A stretch of 32,823 nt of DNA from Pseudomonadota bacterium (GCA_021816425.1 JAKAXT010000013.1:1-32823), one strand, 5' to 3'. Shown: positions 1 through 9,624, counted from the stretch's first letter. Notes: generated from the sequence alone by a model not told the origin. Numbers and translations are program-made.

Positions 1-1065
1 CTAATTCACGCGCGGGTTCAGCTCGCCCTTCGCGTAGCGCTTGGTCATGTCTTCGAGGTCGACGACGCGGATCTTGGAGGCCTGACCCGCCGAGCCGAAT
101 GCCTCGTAGCGGGCCTTGCAGATGTCCTTGCCGGCCTGCACCGAGTCCTTCATGAACTTCCTCGGATCGAAGTTCTTCGGGTTCTTCGCCAGGTTGCGGC
201 GGATGGCGCCCGTTATGGCAAGCCTCAAGTCGGTGTCGATGTTGACCTTGCGGACGCCGTGCTTGATCCCTTCCTGGATCTCCTTCACCGGCACGCCGTA
301 GGTCTCGCCGATGTCGCCGCCGAACTCATGGATGATCTTGAGCCATTCCTGCGGAACGGACGAGGATCCGTGCATGACGAGATGGGTGTCGGGAATCCGC
401 TTGTGGATCTCCTTCACGCGCTCGATCGCGAGAATATCCCCCGTGGGCGGACGCGAGAACTTATACGCGCCATGGCTCGTGCCGATGGCGATCGCAAGCG
501 CGTCCACCTTGGTCTTCTTCACGAAATCCGCGGCCTGCTCGGGGTCCGTCAACAGCTGATCATGCGACAATTTCCCTTCCGCGCCCGAACCGTCTTCCTC
601 GCCGGCCATGCCGGACTCGAGCGACCCGAGACACCCGAGCTCGCCCTCGACGGACACGCCCACCGCGTGCGCCATGTCGACCACCCGGCTCGTCACCTCC
701 ACGTTGTATTCATAGCTGGAGGGCGTCTTCATGTCTTCCTTCAGCGACCCGTCCATCATGACCGAGCTGAAGCCCGAACGTATCGAGCGCTGGCAGACCG
801 CGGGGCTCGCGCCGTGGTCCTGGTGCATCACGATCGGGATATGGGGATATTGCTCGATCGCTGCCAGAATAAGGTGACGCAAAAACGGCTCGCCGGCGTA
901 GCTGCGCGCGCCCGCCGAGGCCTGAACGATCACGGGGCTGTCGACCTCGTGGGCGGCCTGCATGATGGACTGTATTTGCTCCATGTTGTTGACGTTGAAG
1001 GCGGGAACACCGTAACCGTGCTCCGCCGCGTGATCCAGCAGTTGGCGCAGAGATACCAAGGACAT
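1..1065 (-). CDS. fba: Fructose-bisphosphate aldolase, class II (Calvin-cycle type)
   Basis: Cytoplasmic enzyme that condenses dihydroxyacetone phosphate with glyceraldehyde 3-phosphate (or erythrose 4-phosphate) in the Calvin cycle and gluconeogenesis. The 354-residue protein shows the class II metal-dependent signature: catalytic Asp83 followed by zinc ligand His84 in HQDHG, EGELG at 140-144, zinc ligands His198 in GTSHG and His232 in MHGSS, and the phosphate-binding NIDTD at 275-279. The length fits the CbbA-like subgroup. The stop codon is the first three bases of the window, so the gene is complete. The ATG is preceded by AAGGAGA at good spacing. It lies 33 bases after pyk and is the last gene of the prk-tkt-gap-pgk-pyk-fba operon that is visible; the operon may continue beyond the window. 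The symbol cbbA would be equally suitable. Confidence 0.96.
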   Translation of the reverse strand: MSLVSLRQLLDHAAEHGYGVPAFNVNNMEQIQSIMQAAHEVDSPVIVQASAGARSYAGEPFLRHLILAAIEQYPHIPIVMHQDHGASPAVCQRSIRSGFSSVMMDGSLKEDMKTPSSYEYNVEVTSRVVDMAHAVGVSVEGELGCLGSLESGMAGEEDGSGAEGKLSHDQLLTDPEQAADFVKKTKVDALAIAIGTSHGAYKFSRPPTGDILAIERVKEIHKRIPDTHLVMHGSSSVPQEWLKIIHEFGGDIGETYGVPVKEIQEGIKHGVRKVNIDTDLRLAITGAIRRNLAKNPKNFDPRKFMKDSVQAGKDICKARYEAFGSAGQASKIRVVDLEDMTKRYAKGELNPRVN

Positions 1066-1098
1066 AGTCTTCTCCTTAAGATTCCTAATGGAACGAAT

Positions 1099-2541
1099 TC
1101 AATCGATGGGCCCGAAATCCCCGGCGCGCACGATTTTCATCGTATTCGTGCCGCCGGGTTTCGCCAGCGGCTCCCCAATGCTCAGGATGACGAGATCGCC
1201 GTCTCGAACGGCGCCGCGCCTGCGCAATTCGTCGATCGCTTCGGCCATGATACGCGCGGGATCCGCGGAGGTAAGGGAAAATCCGATCGGATACACGCCA
1301 CGGTAAAGGGTCACCTTTCTACGGGTTTCCACATGCGGCGTCAAGGCGTAGATGGGCACGGCCGAGCTTATGCGCGACATCCAAAGAGGCGTCGATCCCG
1401 ACTCCGTGAGAGAGGCGATGGCGCGCACCGGGAGATGGTTCGCGCTGTACATCACGGCCATGGCGATCGCCTCGTCGACGCGCTCGAAATGGCTGGACAT
1501 GCGGTGCATGGAAAACACCGCCTCATCCTCCTTCTCGGCCTCCCGACAGACGCGGTCCATGGCCGCAACGGTCGCGACCGGATGCTTGCCGGTGGCGGTT
1601 TCGGCCGAAAGCATGACCGCATCGGTCCCATCCAGGACCGCGTTGGCCACGTCCGAGACCTCGGCGCGCGTCGGAATCGCGTTCTCGATCATCGATTCCA
1701 TCATCTGGGTCGCCGTGATGACGACGCGATTCATCTTGCGCGCGAGGCGGATGATGCGCTTCTGCACGGGCGGCAGGGCCGCGTCGCCTATCTCGACGCC
1801 GAGGTCGCCGCGCGCGAGCATGATGGCATCCGACACGCGGATGATCTCCTCGACCGCCTCGACCGCCTCCGCACGCTCGATCTTGGCGACGATGCCGCCC
1901 GTGCCGCCTGCGGCACGCAACAGGGCGCGGGCCTCTTCAATATCCTTGGCGTTGCGCGGGAACGAGATCGCGACATAGTCGGCCTGGATCTTCGCGGCCC
2001 ACTTGATGTCCTCCCGGTCCTTGTCGGTCAGGGCATGCGCCGACAGCCCGCCACCCTGGCGATTGACGCCCTTGTTGTCGGACAGCTCGCCTCCGACCAC
2101 AACGCGGCAAATGATCTCGGAGCCGCTCACCTCATCGACCCACAGGACGATACGTCCGTCATCCAGGAGCAGGGTCGCGCCCCGCGCGACATCATTCGGG
2201 AGCGCCTTGTAGGTGAGCCCCACGCGCGTGGCGTCGCCCGCATCCAAGGGCATATCCGCATCAATCACGAAGCGCTGCCCTTCCTCGAGCCGCACCCGCT
2301 TGCCCTTGAAGCGCCCGATGCGGATCTTCGGGCCTTGCATGTCGGCGATCACCCCGATCTGGCGCCCATGGGCCTGCGCGCGGTCGCGGACGAATTCCGC
2401 GCGCTGCATATGGACTTCCGGGAGATCGTGTGAAAAATTGAGACGCACGACGTCCATGCCGGCCTCGATCAGCTTATCGAGAACCTTGGGGTCGTCAGTG
2501 GCAGGACCGAGGGTTGCTACGATCTTCGTTCTGCGCTGCAT
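1099..2541 (-). CDS. pyk: Pyruvate kinase
   Basis: Transfers phosphate from phosphoenolpyruvate to ADP, giving pyruvate and ATP, in the cytoplasm. The 480-residue protein begins with the family N-terminus RRTKIVATLGPA and carries RLNFSH at 33-38, the catalytic lysine Lys220 and metal ligand Glu222 in IVAKIER, MLARGDLGVEIG at 241-252 and ITATQMMESMI at 275-285. These are diagnostic for the family and the length is typical. It sits between pgk (113 bases upstream) and fba (33 bases downstream) in the carbon-fixation operon, which suggests that it channels newly fixed triose towards pyruvate and biosynthesis. The Shine-Dalgarno sequence is poor, but the start is fixed by homology because the family N-terminus begins at once. 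The 113-base gap upstream could hold an internal promoter; I could not identify one with confidence. Confidence 0.96.
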   Translation of the reverse strand: MQRRTKIVATLGPATDDPKVLDKLIEAGMDVVRLNFSHDLPEVHMQRAEFVRDRAQAHGRQIGVIADMQGPKIRIGRFKGKRVRLEEGQRFVIDADMPLDAGDATRVGLTYKALPNDVARGATLLLDDGRIVLWVDEVSGSEIICRVVVGGELSDNKGVNRQGGGLSAHALTDKDREDIKWAAKIQADYVAISFPRNAKDIEEARALLRAAGGTGGIVAKIERAEAVEAVEEIIRVSDAIMLARGDLGVEIGDAALPPVQKRIIRLARKMNRVVITATQMMESMIENAIPTRAEVSDVANAVLDGTDAVMLSAETATGKHPVATVAAMDRVCREAEKEDEAVFSMHRMSSHFERVDEAIAMAVMYSANHLPVRAIASLTESGSTPLWMSRISSAVPIYALTPHVETRRKVTLYRGVYPIGFSLTSADPARIMAEAIDELRRRGAVRDGDLVILSIGEPLAKPGGTNTMKIVRAGDFGPID

Positions 2542-2654
2542 GACTCAAGACGCAGCGACGGTGTTCGCCGCCGCTGCTCCGTAACATTTACCCATAATCA
2601 CTTCACTCTTACTCCCCTGCCTGTCGCAGACCGTGTCACACCCGGGATTCCGTC

Positions 2655-3839
2655 TCAAGAACCGGCGCCCCGCTCTTCCAGTATGGCGACGGCTGGAAGC
2701 ACCTTGCCCTCGAGAAACTCGAGGAAGGCGCCCCCGCCCGTCGATATATAGCTTATCTTGTCGCCGACGCCGTATTTGGCGACCGCAGCCAGCGTGTCGC
2801 CGCCGCCTGCGATCGAAAAGGCCGCGCTCTCCGCTATGGCCTGAGCCAGAGCGCGCGTGCCATCGCCGAACTGATCGAATTCGAAGACGCCGACGGGTCC
2901 GTTCCAGACTATCGTGCCCGCGTTCCTCAAGATGTCCGCGAAAAGCGCGACGGTCTTCGGACCCACGTCGAAGATCATGTCGTCAGCCGCCACGTCCTTG
3001 GCGTCCTTCAAGGTCGCCTTGGCGTCCGGCGCGAACTCCTTGCCGCAGACCGCGTCCACGGGGATCGGGATCGACGCCCCGCGGGCGCTGGTCTCGCGGA
3101 TCAAGCCCTTGGCCGTATCGATCAGATCGGGCTCGGAGAGCGACTTCCCGATGGGGAGGCCCGCGGCCGCCATGAAGGTGTTGGCGATGCCGCCGCCCAC
3201 GATCAGCTGATCGACGCGCTTCGACAGGCTCTCCAGAACCACGAGCTTGGTCGACACCTTGGATCCGCCCACGATCGCGACCATGGGCCGCTTGGGGTTG
3301 TGAAGGGCGCGCCCGAGGGCATCGAGTTCGGCGGCAAGGAGCGGTCCCGCGCACGCGATCGGCGCATACTTCGCCACGCCATGGGTCGAGGCCTGCGCGC
3401 GATGCGCGGTGCCAAAGGCATCCATGACGAACACGTCGCACAAAGCCGCCATCTTGCGCGCCAAATCGTCGCTGTTTTTCTTCTCACCCTTGTTGAAGCG
3501 GACGTTTTCGCAAAGCACGACATCGCCGTCCTTCATCCCCGACACGCCATCCAGCCAGTCGGCGACGAGCCGCACGGGCTTGCCGAGCAGCTTGCCCAGA
3601 TGTCTTGCGACCGGCGCAAGCGAGTACTTCTCGTCCGGCACCCCTTCCTCGGGACGGCCGAGATGCGACATCAGCATCACGCGCCCCCCCTTGCGGCTCG
3701 CCTCCGTGATCGTGGGCAGGCTTGCGCGGATGCGCGTATCGTCCGCCACATCCCCGCCTTTCAGCGGGACGTTCAGATCCTCCCGGATCAGGACCCGCTT
3801 GCCGGCGAGGTCGAGATCGACCATCTTCCGTATCGTCAT
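2655..3839 (-). CDS. pgk: Phosphoglycerate kinase
   Basis: Phosphorylates 3-phosphoglycerate, the product of RuBisCO, to 1,3-bisphosphoglycerate with ATP in the Calvin cycle; the reverse reaction occurs in glycolysis. The 394-residue protein has the N-terminal substrate-binding segment with REDLNVP at 19-25 and SHLGRP at 58-63. The C-terminal nucleotide-binding glycine-rich segments are GGGDT at 345-349 and STGGGA at 366-371. Length is normal for bacteria. The ATG has GAGGTG about seven bases upstream. The gene follows gap by 18 bases, so the two consecutive reduction-phase enzymes are probably made from the same transcript. The symbol cbbK would be equivalent in this context. Identification is secure from motifs along the whole length. 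Confidence 0.97.
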   Translation of the reverse strand: MTIRKMVDLDLAGKRVLIREDLNVPLKGGDVADDTRIRASLPTITEASRKGGRVMLMSHLGRPEEGVPDEKYSLAPVARHLGKLLGKPVRLVADWLDGVSGMKDGDVVLCENVRFNKGEKKNSDDLARKMAALCDVFVMDAFGTAHRAQASTHGVAKYAPIACAGPLLAAELDALGRALHNPKRPMVAIVGGSKVSTKLVVLESLSKRVDQLIVGGGIANTFMAAAGLPIGKSLSEPDLIDTAKGLIRETSARGASIPIPVDAVCGKEFAPDAKATLKDAKDVAADDMIFDVGPKTVALFADILRNAGTIVWNGPVGVFEFDQFGDGTRALAQAIAESAAFSIAGGGDTLAAVAKYGVGDKISYISTGGGAFLEFLEGKVLPAVAILEERGAGS

Positions 3840-3857
3840 ATCGGCACCTCGACTTCT

Positions 3858-4871
3858 CTAGCGCGCCTTCATCAAGGCTACGGTCGTGTCCAGCATCCGG
3901 TTCGAGAAGCCCCACTCGTTGTCGTACCACGCGAGGACCTTCACGAGAGTCCCCTCCATGACCTTCGTGAGGGTGGCCTCGTAGGTCGAGGAGGCGGGGT
4001 CGTGGTTGAAGTCCACCGACACGAGCGGCTTGTCGTTATAGTTCAAGATGCCCTTCAGCTCGCCCTCGGAGGCCGCCTTCATGATCTCGTGGATCTCGTC
4101 TTTGGTGGTGCTGCGCGCCGCGGTGAATGTGAGGTCGACGAGCGAGACGTTGATGGTCGGCACGCGGACCGCGAAGCCATCGAGCTTGCCGTTCAGATCC
4201 GGCAACACGAGGCCCACGGCCGCGGCGGCGCCGGTCTTCGTCGGGATCATGGACTGCGTCGCCGAACGCGCCCGGCGCAGGTCGCTATGATAGACGTCCG
4301 TCAGGACCTGGTCGTTCGTATAGGAATGCACGGTCGTCATGAGGCCGTGCTTGATGCCGATCTTCTCGTGCAGGGGCTTCACGAGCGGCGCGAGGCAGTT
4401 CGTGGTGCAGGAGGCGTTGGAGATCACGGTGTCGGAGGACTTCAATACGCGGTGGTTCACGCCATAGACGATGGTCGCGTCCACGTCCTTGCCGCCCGGG
4501 GCGGAAATGATGACCTTCTTCGCGCCGGCCTTCAGGTGCGCGGAGGCCTTCTCCTTGGTCGTGAAGAAGCCCGTGCACTCATGCACGACATCGATCCCGA
4601 GGTCCTTCCAGGGCAGCTGCGCCGGATCGCGGTTTGATACCACGCGGATCTTGTCGCCGTTCACGATCATGTACTCGCCATCGACCGAGACCTTGCCCTG
4701 AAAGCGGCCATGCACGGTGTCGTACTGCGTGAGATGCGCGTTGGTCTCGGCGTTTCCGAGATCGTTGATCGCGACGATCTCGATCTCCTTGTTCCGTCCC
4801 GACTCGTATAAGGCGCGCAACACGTTCCGGCCTATGCGCCCGTAGCCGTTGATAGCAACCCTGATCGCCAT
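3858..4871 (-). CDS. gap: Glyceraldehyde-3-phosphate dehydrogenase, type I
   Basis: Reduces 1,3-bisphosphoglycerate to glyceraldehyde 3-phosphate in the Calvin cycle, or the reverse in glycolysis. The 337-residue protein starts with the Rossmann motif NGYGRIGR at 8-15, has Asp37 where NAD-type enzymes bind the adenosine ribose, catalytic Cys155 in SNASCTTNC and His182 in TTVHSYT, and WYDNEWG near the C-terminus. The reading frame stays open far upstream, but the upstream part matches nothing in the family. The ATG at 4871 was chosen because the family N-terminus begins there and a GGGAG sits just before it. An ATG five codons further up overlaps that ribosome site and is less likely. It lies 77 bases after tkt and 18 before pgk. 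Coenzyme preference (NAD or NADP) cannot be settled by eye. The symbol cbbG would be equivalent. Confidence 0.96.
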   Translation of the reverse strand: MAIRVAINGYGRIGRNVLRALYESGRNKEIEIVAINDLGNAETNAHLTQYDTVHGRFQGKVSVDGEYMIVNGDKIRVVSNRDPAQLPWKDLGIDVVHECTGFFTTKEKASAHLKAGAKKVIISAPGGKDVDATIVYGVNHRVLKSSDTVISNASCTTNCLAPLVKPLHEKIGIKHGLMTTVHSYTNDQVLTDVYHSDLRRARSATQSMIPTKTGAAAAVGLVLPDLNGKLDGFAVRVPTINVSLVDLTFTAARSTTKDEIHEIMKAASEGELKGILNYNDKPLVSVDFNHDPASSTYEATLTKVMEGTLVKVLAWYDNEWGFSNRMLDTTVALMKAR

Positions 4872-4948
4872 ACCACCATCTCCCATAGAATGAAAACCGG
4901 AAAGGACGCGGGGCGCGCGGCATCCAGGCCTGCGACCCCGCCCCGAAA

Positions 4949-6994
4949 TTATTTCAAGAGCGACAAGACGGCCTCGGTGACATGGGCCGTGGTAAAGCCG
5001 AAATGTTGGAACAAGGCCTCCGCGGGCGCGGACTCGCCGAACCGGTCGATGCCGACCACGGCGCCATCGAGCCCCACGTACTTGCGCCAATAGCTCGTAA
5101 CGCCGGCCTCGACGGCCACGCGCTTGGTGACGGCCTTGGGCAGAACGGATTGGCGGTAGGCCTCGTCCTGCGCATCGAACATCTCGGCGTTCGGCATGGA
5201 CACGACGCGCACGCGCCGCCCCATCTCCGTAAGCTTCTTGTGGGCCTCCATCGCGATGCCGACCTCGGAACCCGTGGCGATGATCAAGGCCTCGGGCGCG
5301 CCGCCCTGCGCGTCGGCGAGGACGTAGCCCCCGCGCCGGATCTGCTTCAGGGTGTCCTCCGAACGCGCCTGGTGCGTCAACTTCTGGCGCGAGAACACGA
5401 GGCAGCTCGGGCCGCCGGTCCGGTACAGGGCCTCCTTCCAGGCCACCGCGGACTCGACCGCATCCGACGGGCGCCACACCGACATGTTGGGGATCAGGCG
5501 CAAGGTGGCGAGCTGCTCGACCGGCTGATGCGTCGGTCCGTCTTCGCCCAGACCTATGGAATCATGCGTGTAGACGAAGACCACGCGCTGCTTCATCAGG
5601 GCCGCCATGCGCAAGGCGTTGCGGGCGTACTCCGAGAACATCAGGAAGGTGGCGCCATAGGGCACGAAGCCCTTGTGCAGCGCGATGCCGTTCATGATGG
5701 CCGACATGCCGAATTCACGCACGCCGTAATAGATATAGTTGCCGCCGGGATTCTCCGCCGACACCCCTCGGCAGCCCGACCACAAGGTGAGGTTGGAGCC
5801 GGCCAGATCGGCCGATCCGCCCATGATCTCGGGCAACTTCGGTCCGAAGGCGTTCAGGGTGTTCTGCGAGGCGCTGCGCGAGGCGATGCTCGCGCCCTTG
5901 GCATTGGTCTCGGCTATGAAGGCGTCCGCCTGCGCGCCGAAATCCTTGGGCAGTTCGCCCCGCATGCGACGCAGGAATTCCGCGGCGAGGTCGGGGTAGG
6001 CCTTGCGGTACTCCTCGAAACGCCGACTCCACTCGCTCTCCGCCTTCGCGCCGCGGCCCTTGGCGTCCCATCCGCGATAGACGGCCTCCGGAATCTCGAA
6101 CGGGCCATGGGTCCAGCCGAGCCGCTCGCGCGTCGCGGCGACCTCCTTTTCGCCCAAGGCCGCCCCGTGAGACTCCTCCTTGCCCTCCTTGTTCGGCGAG
6201 CCGAATCCGATCACGGTCTGGCAACAGATGAGGGAGGGCTTGTCGGTGACCTTGCGGGCGGCCTCTATCGCCGCCTTCACGGCCTCCGCGTCATGGCCGT
6301 CGACCCGCGGGATCACGTGCCAGCCGTAGGCCTCGAAACGCTTCGGGGTGTCGTCGGTGAACCAGCCATGGACCTCGCCGTCGATCGATATCCCGTTGTC
6401 GTCATAGAACCCGATCAACTTTCCAAGACCGAGATGCCCGGCCAGCGAGCAGGCCTCGTGGGAAACCCCCTCCATCAGGCAGCCATCGCCCATGAAGACG
6501 TAGGTGTGGTGATCGACGATGTCATGCCCGGGCTTGTTGAACTGGCCGGCCAGGGCGCGTTCGGCGATCGCCATGCCCACCGCGTTGGCGAGCCCCTGGC
6601 CGAGGGGGCCCGTGGTGGTCTCGACGCCGGGCGTGTATCCGTACTCGGGGTGCCCCGGGGTCATGGACCCCATCTGGCGGAAGCGCTTCAGTTCGTCGAT
6701 CGGCAGGGCGTAGCCCGTGAGATGCAGCAGGCTGTAGAGCAACATGGAGCCGTGCCCGTTCGACAATACGAAGCGGTCGCGGTCGGACCACGTCGGATTG
6801 GCCGGGTTGTGCTTCAGGTAGTCGTTCCAGAGCACCTCGGCGATATCTGCCATACCCATGGGCGCGCCCGGGTGACCGGAATTGGCTTTCTGCACGGCAT
6901 CCATGCTGAGCGCGCGCACGGCATTAGCAAGTTCACGGCGGCGGGGGTCGAACCGACCCTCCGCTCTTGAGCGGCTTTCGGGCTTCACAGACAT
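4949..6994 (-). CDS. tkt: Transketolase
   Basis: Thiamine-diphosphate enzyme that moves two-carbon units between sugar phosphates in the regenerative phase of the Calvin cycle and in the pentose phosphate pathway. The 681-residue protein shows [10 protein letters not shown] at 38-47, the thiamine-diphosphate motif starting GDGCLMEG at 169-176 and closing at Asn200, and, in the second half, the pyrimidine-binding region with [12 protein letters not shown] slightly long, polar N-terminus of about 20 residues precedes the conserved domain. The ATG has GAGGA eight bases upstream, supporting this start. It follows prk by 28 bases and precedes gap by 77, inside the carbon-fixation operon. The symbol cbbT would be equivalent here. 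Confidence 0.97.
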   Translation of the reverse strand: MSVKPESRSRAEGRFDPRRRELANAVRALSMDAVQKANSGHPGAPMGMADIAEVLWNDYLKHNPANPTWSDRDRFVLSNGHGSMLLYSLLHLTGYALPIDELKRFRQMGSMTPGHPEYGYTPGVETTTGPLGQGLANAVGMAIAERALAGQFNKPGHDIVDHHTYVFMGDGCLMEGVSHEACSLAGHLGLGKLIGFYDDNGISIDGEVHGWFTDDTPKRFEAYGWHVIPRVDGHDAEAVKAAIEAARKVTDKPSLICCQTVIGFGSPNKEGKEESHGAALGEKEVAATRERLGWTHGPFEIPEAVYRGWDAKGRGAKAESEWSRRFEEYRKAYPDLAAEFLRRMRGELPKDFGAQADAFIAETNAKGASIASRSASQNTLNAFGPKLPEIMGGSADLAGSNLTLWSGCRGVSAENPGGNYIYYGVREFGMSAIMNGIALHKGFVPYGATFLMFSEYARNALRMAALMKQRVVFVYTHDSIGLGEDGPTHQPVEQLATLRLIPNMSVWRPSDAVESAVAWKEALYRTGGPSCLVFSRQKLTHQARSEDTLKQIRRGGYVLADAQGGAPEALIIATGSEVGIAMEAHKKLTEMGRRVRVVSMPNAEMFDAQDEAYRQSVLPKAVTKRVAVEAGVTSYWRKYVGLDGAVVGIDRFGESAPAEALFQHFGFTTAHVTEAVLSLLK

Positions 6995-7022
6995 GATCGA
7001 TCCTCAAAAAGAACAGTGATCT

Positions 7023-7946
7023 TTACTGGTAATGGCCGGATGCGGCCTTCAAAAGGTGGTAGGCGACCAGCAGCTGCGTCAGGGCAAGCGGGTGCGAGCG
7101 GAGCTTCTCGCCCGTGGTCCCTGTGATGTCGCCTATGCCATCGCGCCGGAGGTGGTGGTGTTCGCCCGGAATATGGCGCCACAGCAGATCCTCCAGGCAT
7201 TTCGCCTTCTCGTCCGAAATATTGCCGTCGATCTCGAGCCGATCGACCGGCAGACCCATATCGCGGTCCAGCTCCATGTGGATGCCGTTGCCGCCCTGCT
7301 CCAGGACATCCGACAGATCCGGATGCGGCAAGGTGGGGCGCAAGACCAGGGAGGCGTTCAGGTGGCTGCCGGTCTCCTCCTTGTCGGTCTCGGGCGGCCA
7401 GAAGCAGACGACCATGTCCGCCCATTTCCGCTGAGGCCGGATGAAGGCCTCGGAATCCGGCTCACGGAGCTTCATCTCCTTGGCTACGGCCTCGGCCGTG
7501 TGTCCGCGCTTTTGCGTGTCGCGCCGCATCTTCCAAAGGAAGCGCAGTTGCTCGGGCGGCGCGAGATAGAGTTTGACATCATACGCGTCCCGCATTGCCT
7601 TGGTCGAGAACCCGAGCAGGCCCTCGACGATGATGAAATCCTTCGCCTCCACGTAGGTCGGTGGGTCGAAATCGCCGGTGGAGTGGTTATAATGGGGCTT
7701 CAGGATCGCCTGGCCATTCTTGAGCAGATTCAGGTGCTGCTCGATGATGTCCATGTAATTGCAGTCCGGATGCAGGGCCGTGAGCCCCTTCTCGGCGCGC
7801 TGTGCGCGGTTATACTTGTGATAGTCGTCGGTGCAGATGATCGTGCACCTGTCCTGCCCGATAACCTTCGCGATGCCGCTCGTAATTGTCGTCTTTCCGG
7901 CCGCCGAATCACCGACGATCCCCAACAGGATCGGTCTCTTTTGCAT
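7023..7946 (-). CDS. prk: Phosphoribulokinase
   Basis: Phosphorylates ribulose 5-phosphate to ribulose 1,5-bisphosphate, the RuBisCO substrate; it is the enzyme that marks this operon as Calvin-cycle. The 307-residue protein has the P-loop GDSAAGKTT at 12-20, the catalytic acidic pair in CTDDYH at 38-43, KPHYNHSTG at 83-91 and the Walker-B-like IIVEGLLGF at 105-113. The wording of these motifs resembles the plant/cyanobacterial (class II) form more than the roughly 290-residue class I form of purple bacteria, which has TGSSGAGT-type P-loops. The P-loop cysteine used for thioredoxin control in plants is replaced by alanine. The ATG has GAGGAG seven bases upstream. It is the first gene of the operon; the 260-base region before it carries a strong palindrome. 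Confidence 0.93.
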   Translation of the reverse strand: MQKRPILLGIVGDSAAGKTTITSGIAKVIGQDRCTIICTDDYHKYNRAQRAEKGLTALHPDCNYMDIIEQHLNLLKNGQAILKPHYNHSTGDFDPPTYVEAKDFIIVEGLLGFSTKAMRDAYDVKLYLAPPEQLRFLWKMRRDTQKRGHTAEAVAKEMKLREPDSEAFIRPQRKWADMVVCFWPPETDKEETGSHLNASLVLRPTLPHPDLSDVLEQGGNGIHMELDRDMGLPVDRLEIDGNISDEKAKCLEDLLWRHIPGEHHHLRRDGIGDITGTTGEKLRSHPLALTQLLVAYHLLKAASGHYQ

Positions 7947-8011
7947 CTCACTGCTCCTCGATCAGGCTAGGCGGCCCAGGCAGATCCTGCCTTACCGCCC
8001 GCCCCACCCAT

Positions 8012-8031
8012 GATTAAACATGCCTTTAATC
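8012..8031. promoter_or_regulatory. Palindrome upstream of prk, candidate operator of the cbb operon
   Basis: A perfect inverted repeat, GATTAAA and TTTAATC separated by six bases (CATGCC), lies 66-85 bases upstream of the prk ATG. It also fits the loose TNA-N8-TNA pattern reported for CbbR-type LysR regulators (TAA, eight bases, TTA). No good -35/-10 pair was found nearby, which would suit an activator-dependent promoter. The palindrome is seen directly; the regulator is inference. Confidence 0.4.
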
Positions 8032-8119
8032 GCGCCATCCGGACTTTCAGTCTACTGGCAACAAAAATCCCCTTGGCGGTCCAATCTCCCACCAAAGGGA
8101 CGCGATCTACCGTCACCCG

Positions 8120-8142
8120 GGTTGGGCGCAACGACCCCAACC
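8120..8142. repeat. Inverted repeat between the phosphatase gene and prk
   Basis: GGTTGGG at 8120-8126 and CCCAACC at 8136-8142 form a 7-base-pair stem with a 9-base loop, 65 bases past the stop of the upstream minus-strand phosphatase gene. There is no T-run after the stem, so it is not a standard intrinsic terminator. It may slow read-through or be chance in GC-rich DNA. Apart from this and the palindrome nearer prk, I see nothing else in 7947-8206. Confidence 0.3.
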
Positions 8143-8206
8143 GCAGTCAAGAGCCGCGTATTTTCCCTCACCTGCCCCTGTTCGGCAATAGCCGTCGCAA
8201 GCGGCC

Positions 8207-9028
8207 TCAGGCGTTATGGCCGATCCAGGCCTGCCAGACCTCATACAGATCGGGGGACCGCGCCGCCACCGCCGATGTGGGCTTCAGCTCGCGATAGGAC
8301 AGGGGCGCGCCCTCCAGGGTCGTCGCGATCCCGCCCATTTCCCTCAGGATCAGGCTGCCGGCCGCGTGATCCCACAGTTTCTGGCCGCCGTGCAGATAAA
8401 GATGGGCGCGGCCGGCCGCGAGCCAACACCAGTCGAGCGCGCACGAGCCGCAATTGCGCTGCGACCCATAGGGCGGGTCCGCGCCGAGGCGCCCCGCGAG
8501 CTTTGGCTTCAGGCGCTTGAAGTCCACAAGCGCCACGCACCGGCGCAAGGCCGGCGGCCGCCCGGGCTCGGGCATACGCTCGCCGTTCAGCCAGGCGCCC
8601 TGGCCGCGCAGCGCCTTGAAGCACTCTTTGCGCACCGGGTCATAGACCAGACCGACGACCGCCTCGCCCTCTTGCAGGAGGGCCAGGGACACGGCAAAAA
8701 AGGGCAGACCGGTGACGAAATTCGTCGTCCCGTCGAGCGGATCGAGGCACCAGACGCCGTGCGCCGACTGAAGCGAGGCGTACTGCTCGGCCTCCGACAT
8801 CTCCTCGCCCACGATACCGAAATTGGGCCAGCGCATCCGGAGCTCCTCCGCGAGCCATGCCTGGACCGCCGTGTCCGCCGCGGTCACGAGGCTCCCGTCT
8901 TCCTTGAGCTGCGACCCGCTTGCACCGAAACGCGGCATGATCTCCTGATGGGCGACCATCCGGACGAGGTCCTCCAGGACCTCGAGACCGGCATGGCTGC
9001 AAGGATCGAGGCCCTGGTCGCCCATCAA
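8207..9028 (-). CDS. Inositol-monophosphatase-family phosphatase
   Basis: Magnesium-dependent, lithium-sensitive-fold phosphatase. The 273-residue protein has all main metal and substrate motifs: Asp52 in TAAD, GEE at 74-76, DPLDGTTNF at 96-104 and WDHAAG at 219-224. The family includes inositol-1-phosphatase (SuhB), 3'-phosphoadenosine-5'-phosphate phosphatase (CysQ) and some fructose-1,6-bisphosphatases; the substrate cannot be told by eye. Being next to a Calvin-cycle operon that lacks a recognisable FBPase, a sugar-bisphosphatase role is possible but is only inference. The start is either TTG at 9028, nine bases after a near-perfect AGGAGGT, or the adjacent ATG at 9025. It begins 4-7 bases after the thioredoxin-like gene ends, so the two are probably co-transcribed. 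Confidence 0.88.
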   Translation of the reverse strand: MMGDQGLDPCSHAGLEVLEDLVRMVAHQEIMPRFGASGSQLKEDGSLVTAADTAVQAWLAEELRMRWPNFGIVGEEMSEAEQYASLQSAHGVWCLDPLDGTTNFVTGLPFFAVSLALLQEGEAVVGLVYDPVRKECFKALRGQGAWLNGERMPEPGRPPALRRCVALVDFKRLKPKLAGRLGADPPYGSQRNCGSCALDWCWLAAGRAHLYLHGGQKLWDHAAGSLILREMGGIATTLEGAPLSYRELKPTSAVAARSPDLYEVWQAWIGHNA

Positions 9029-9032
9029 AGGG

Positions 9033-9587
9033 TCAGACCTCCTTCCATTTGATCGAACAGCCGATGCTCGGGATCTGGTCGCGCGGCCCCACGCCGGTGC
9101 GTGCCACCTGGGTCATGGCCTCGAACAGATCACGCCTGGCGTCCGGCGCGGGCTCCTTGCGGCTTGCGTCGAGTCGGCCACGATACTGCAGGGTCAGATC
9201 GGCCCCGTAGCCGAAGAAATCCGGTGTGCATACCGCCCCGAAGCGACGCGCCACCTCCTGCGTCTCGTCGTACAGATATGGAAACGGGAAACGATATTCC
9301 TGCGCGATGCGCTGCATATTGGCGAACGAGTCCTCCGGATAGTCCTTCGGATCGTTGGACATGATGGCGCAGCTGCCGATCCCCTCCGCGCGCAACGCGG
9401 CGACGTCGCGGATGAGGCGGTCGCGTATGGCCTTCACGTACGGGCAGTGATTACAGATGAACATGACGAGCAGCCCGCGCTCGCCGCGCACATCGGCCAG
9501 CGTCAGCACCCGGCCATCGGTGGCGGGGAGCGCAAAATCGGGGGCGGGTCGCCCGAAATCGCAAACAGGGGTCTCTGTGCTGACCAT
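9033..9587 (-). CDS. Thioredoxin-fold protein, AhpC/TSA-like, with CNHC motif
   Basis: About 184 residues with a peroxiredoxin/thioredoxin-like fold: PAPDFALP near residues 14-21, then a CNHCPYVK redox motif with Cys45 and Cys48, and a later TPDFFGYG loop that contains the cis-proline-type TP. Proteins with this CNHCPYV signature form a widespread but poorly characterised thioredoxin-like family; they are not the classic AhpC, whose peroxidatic motif differs. No signal peptide is seen, so it should be cytoplasmic. Start choice: ATG 9587 has GAGG only four bases before it. An in-frame ATG at 9626 has AAGGTG seven bases before it and would add 13 residues, but a possible -10 box (CATAAT) overlaps that ATG. 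The gene is followed after 4-7 bases by the phosphatase gene. Confidence 0.8.
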   Translation of the reverse strand: MVSTETPVCDFGRPAPDFALPATDGRVLTLADVRGERGLLVMFICNHCPYVKAIRDRLIRDVAALRAEGIGSCAIMSNDPKDYPEDSFANMQRIAQEYRFPFPYLYDETQEVARRFGAVCTPDFFGYGADLTLQYRGRLDASRKEPAPDARRDLFEAMTQVARTGVGPRDQIPSIGCSIKWKEV

Positions 9588-9624
9588 ACCGCCTCGTCCA
9601 TCTGCCACGCCGTTGGGGGTCTGC

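Noticed and set aside
259-2433. Long plus-strand open frame across fba and pyk
   Set aside because: Antisense to two secure enzymes, His/Arg/Asp-rich without motifs; an effect of codon bias.
2545-2595. Sixteen-codon minus-strand frame ending three bases before the pyk start
   Set aside because: Could be a leader peptide, but the ribosome site is weak and the Ala-rich content shows no regulatory codons; chance is more likely.
3858-5477. Longer version of the gap gene reaching into tkt
   Set aside because: The extra N-terminal part is an out-of-frame reading of tkt and has no GAPDH similarity; the Rossmann motif begins at the ATG at 4871.
4982-6970. Long plus-strand open frame opposite transketolase
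   Set aside because: Same reason: no motif of its own and fully covered by a secure gene.
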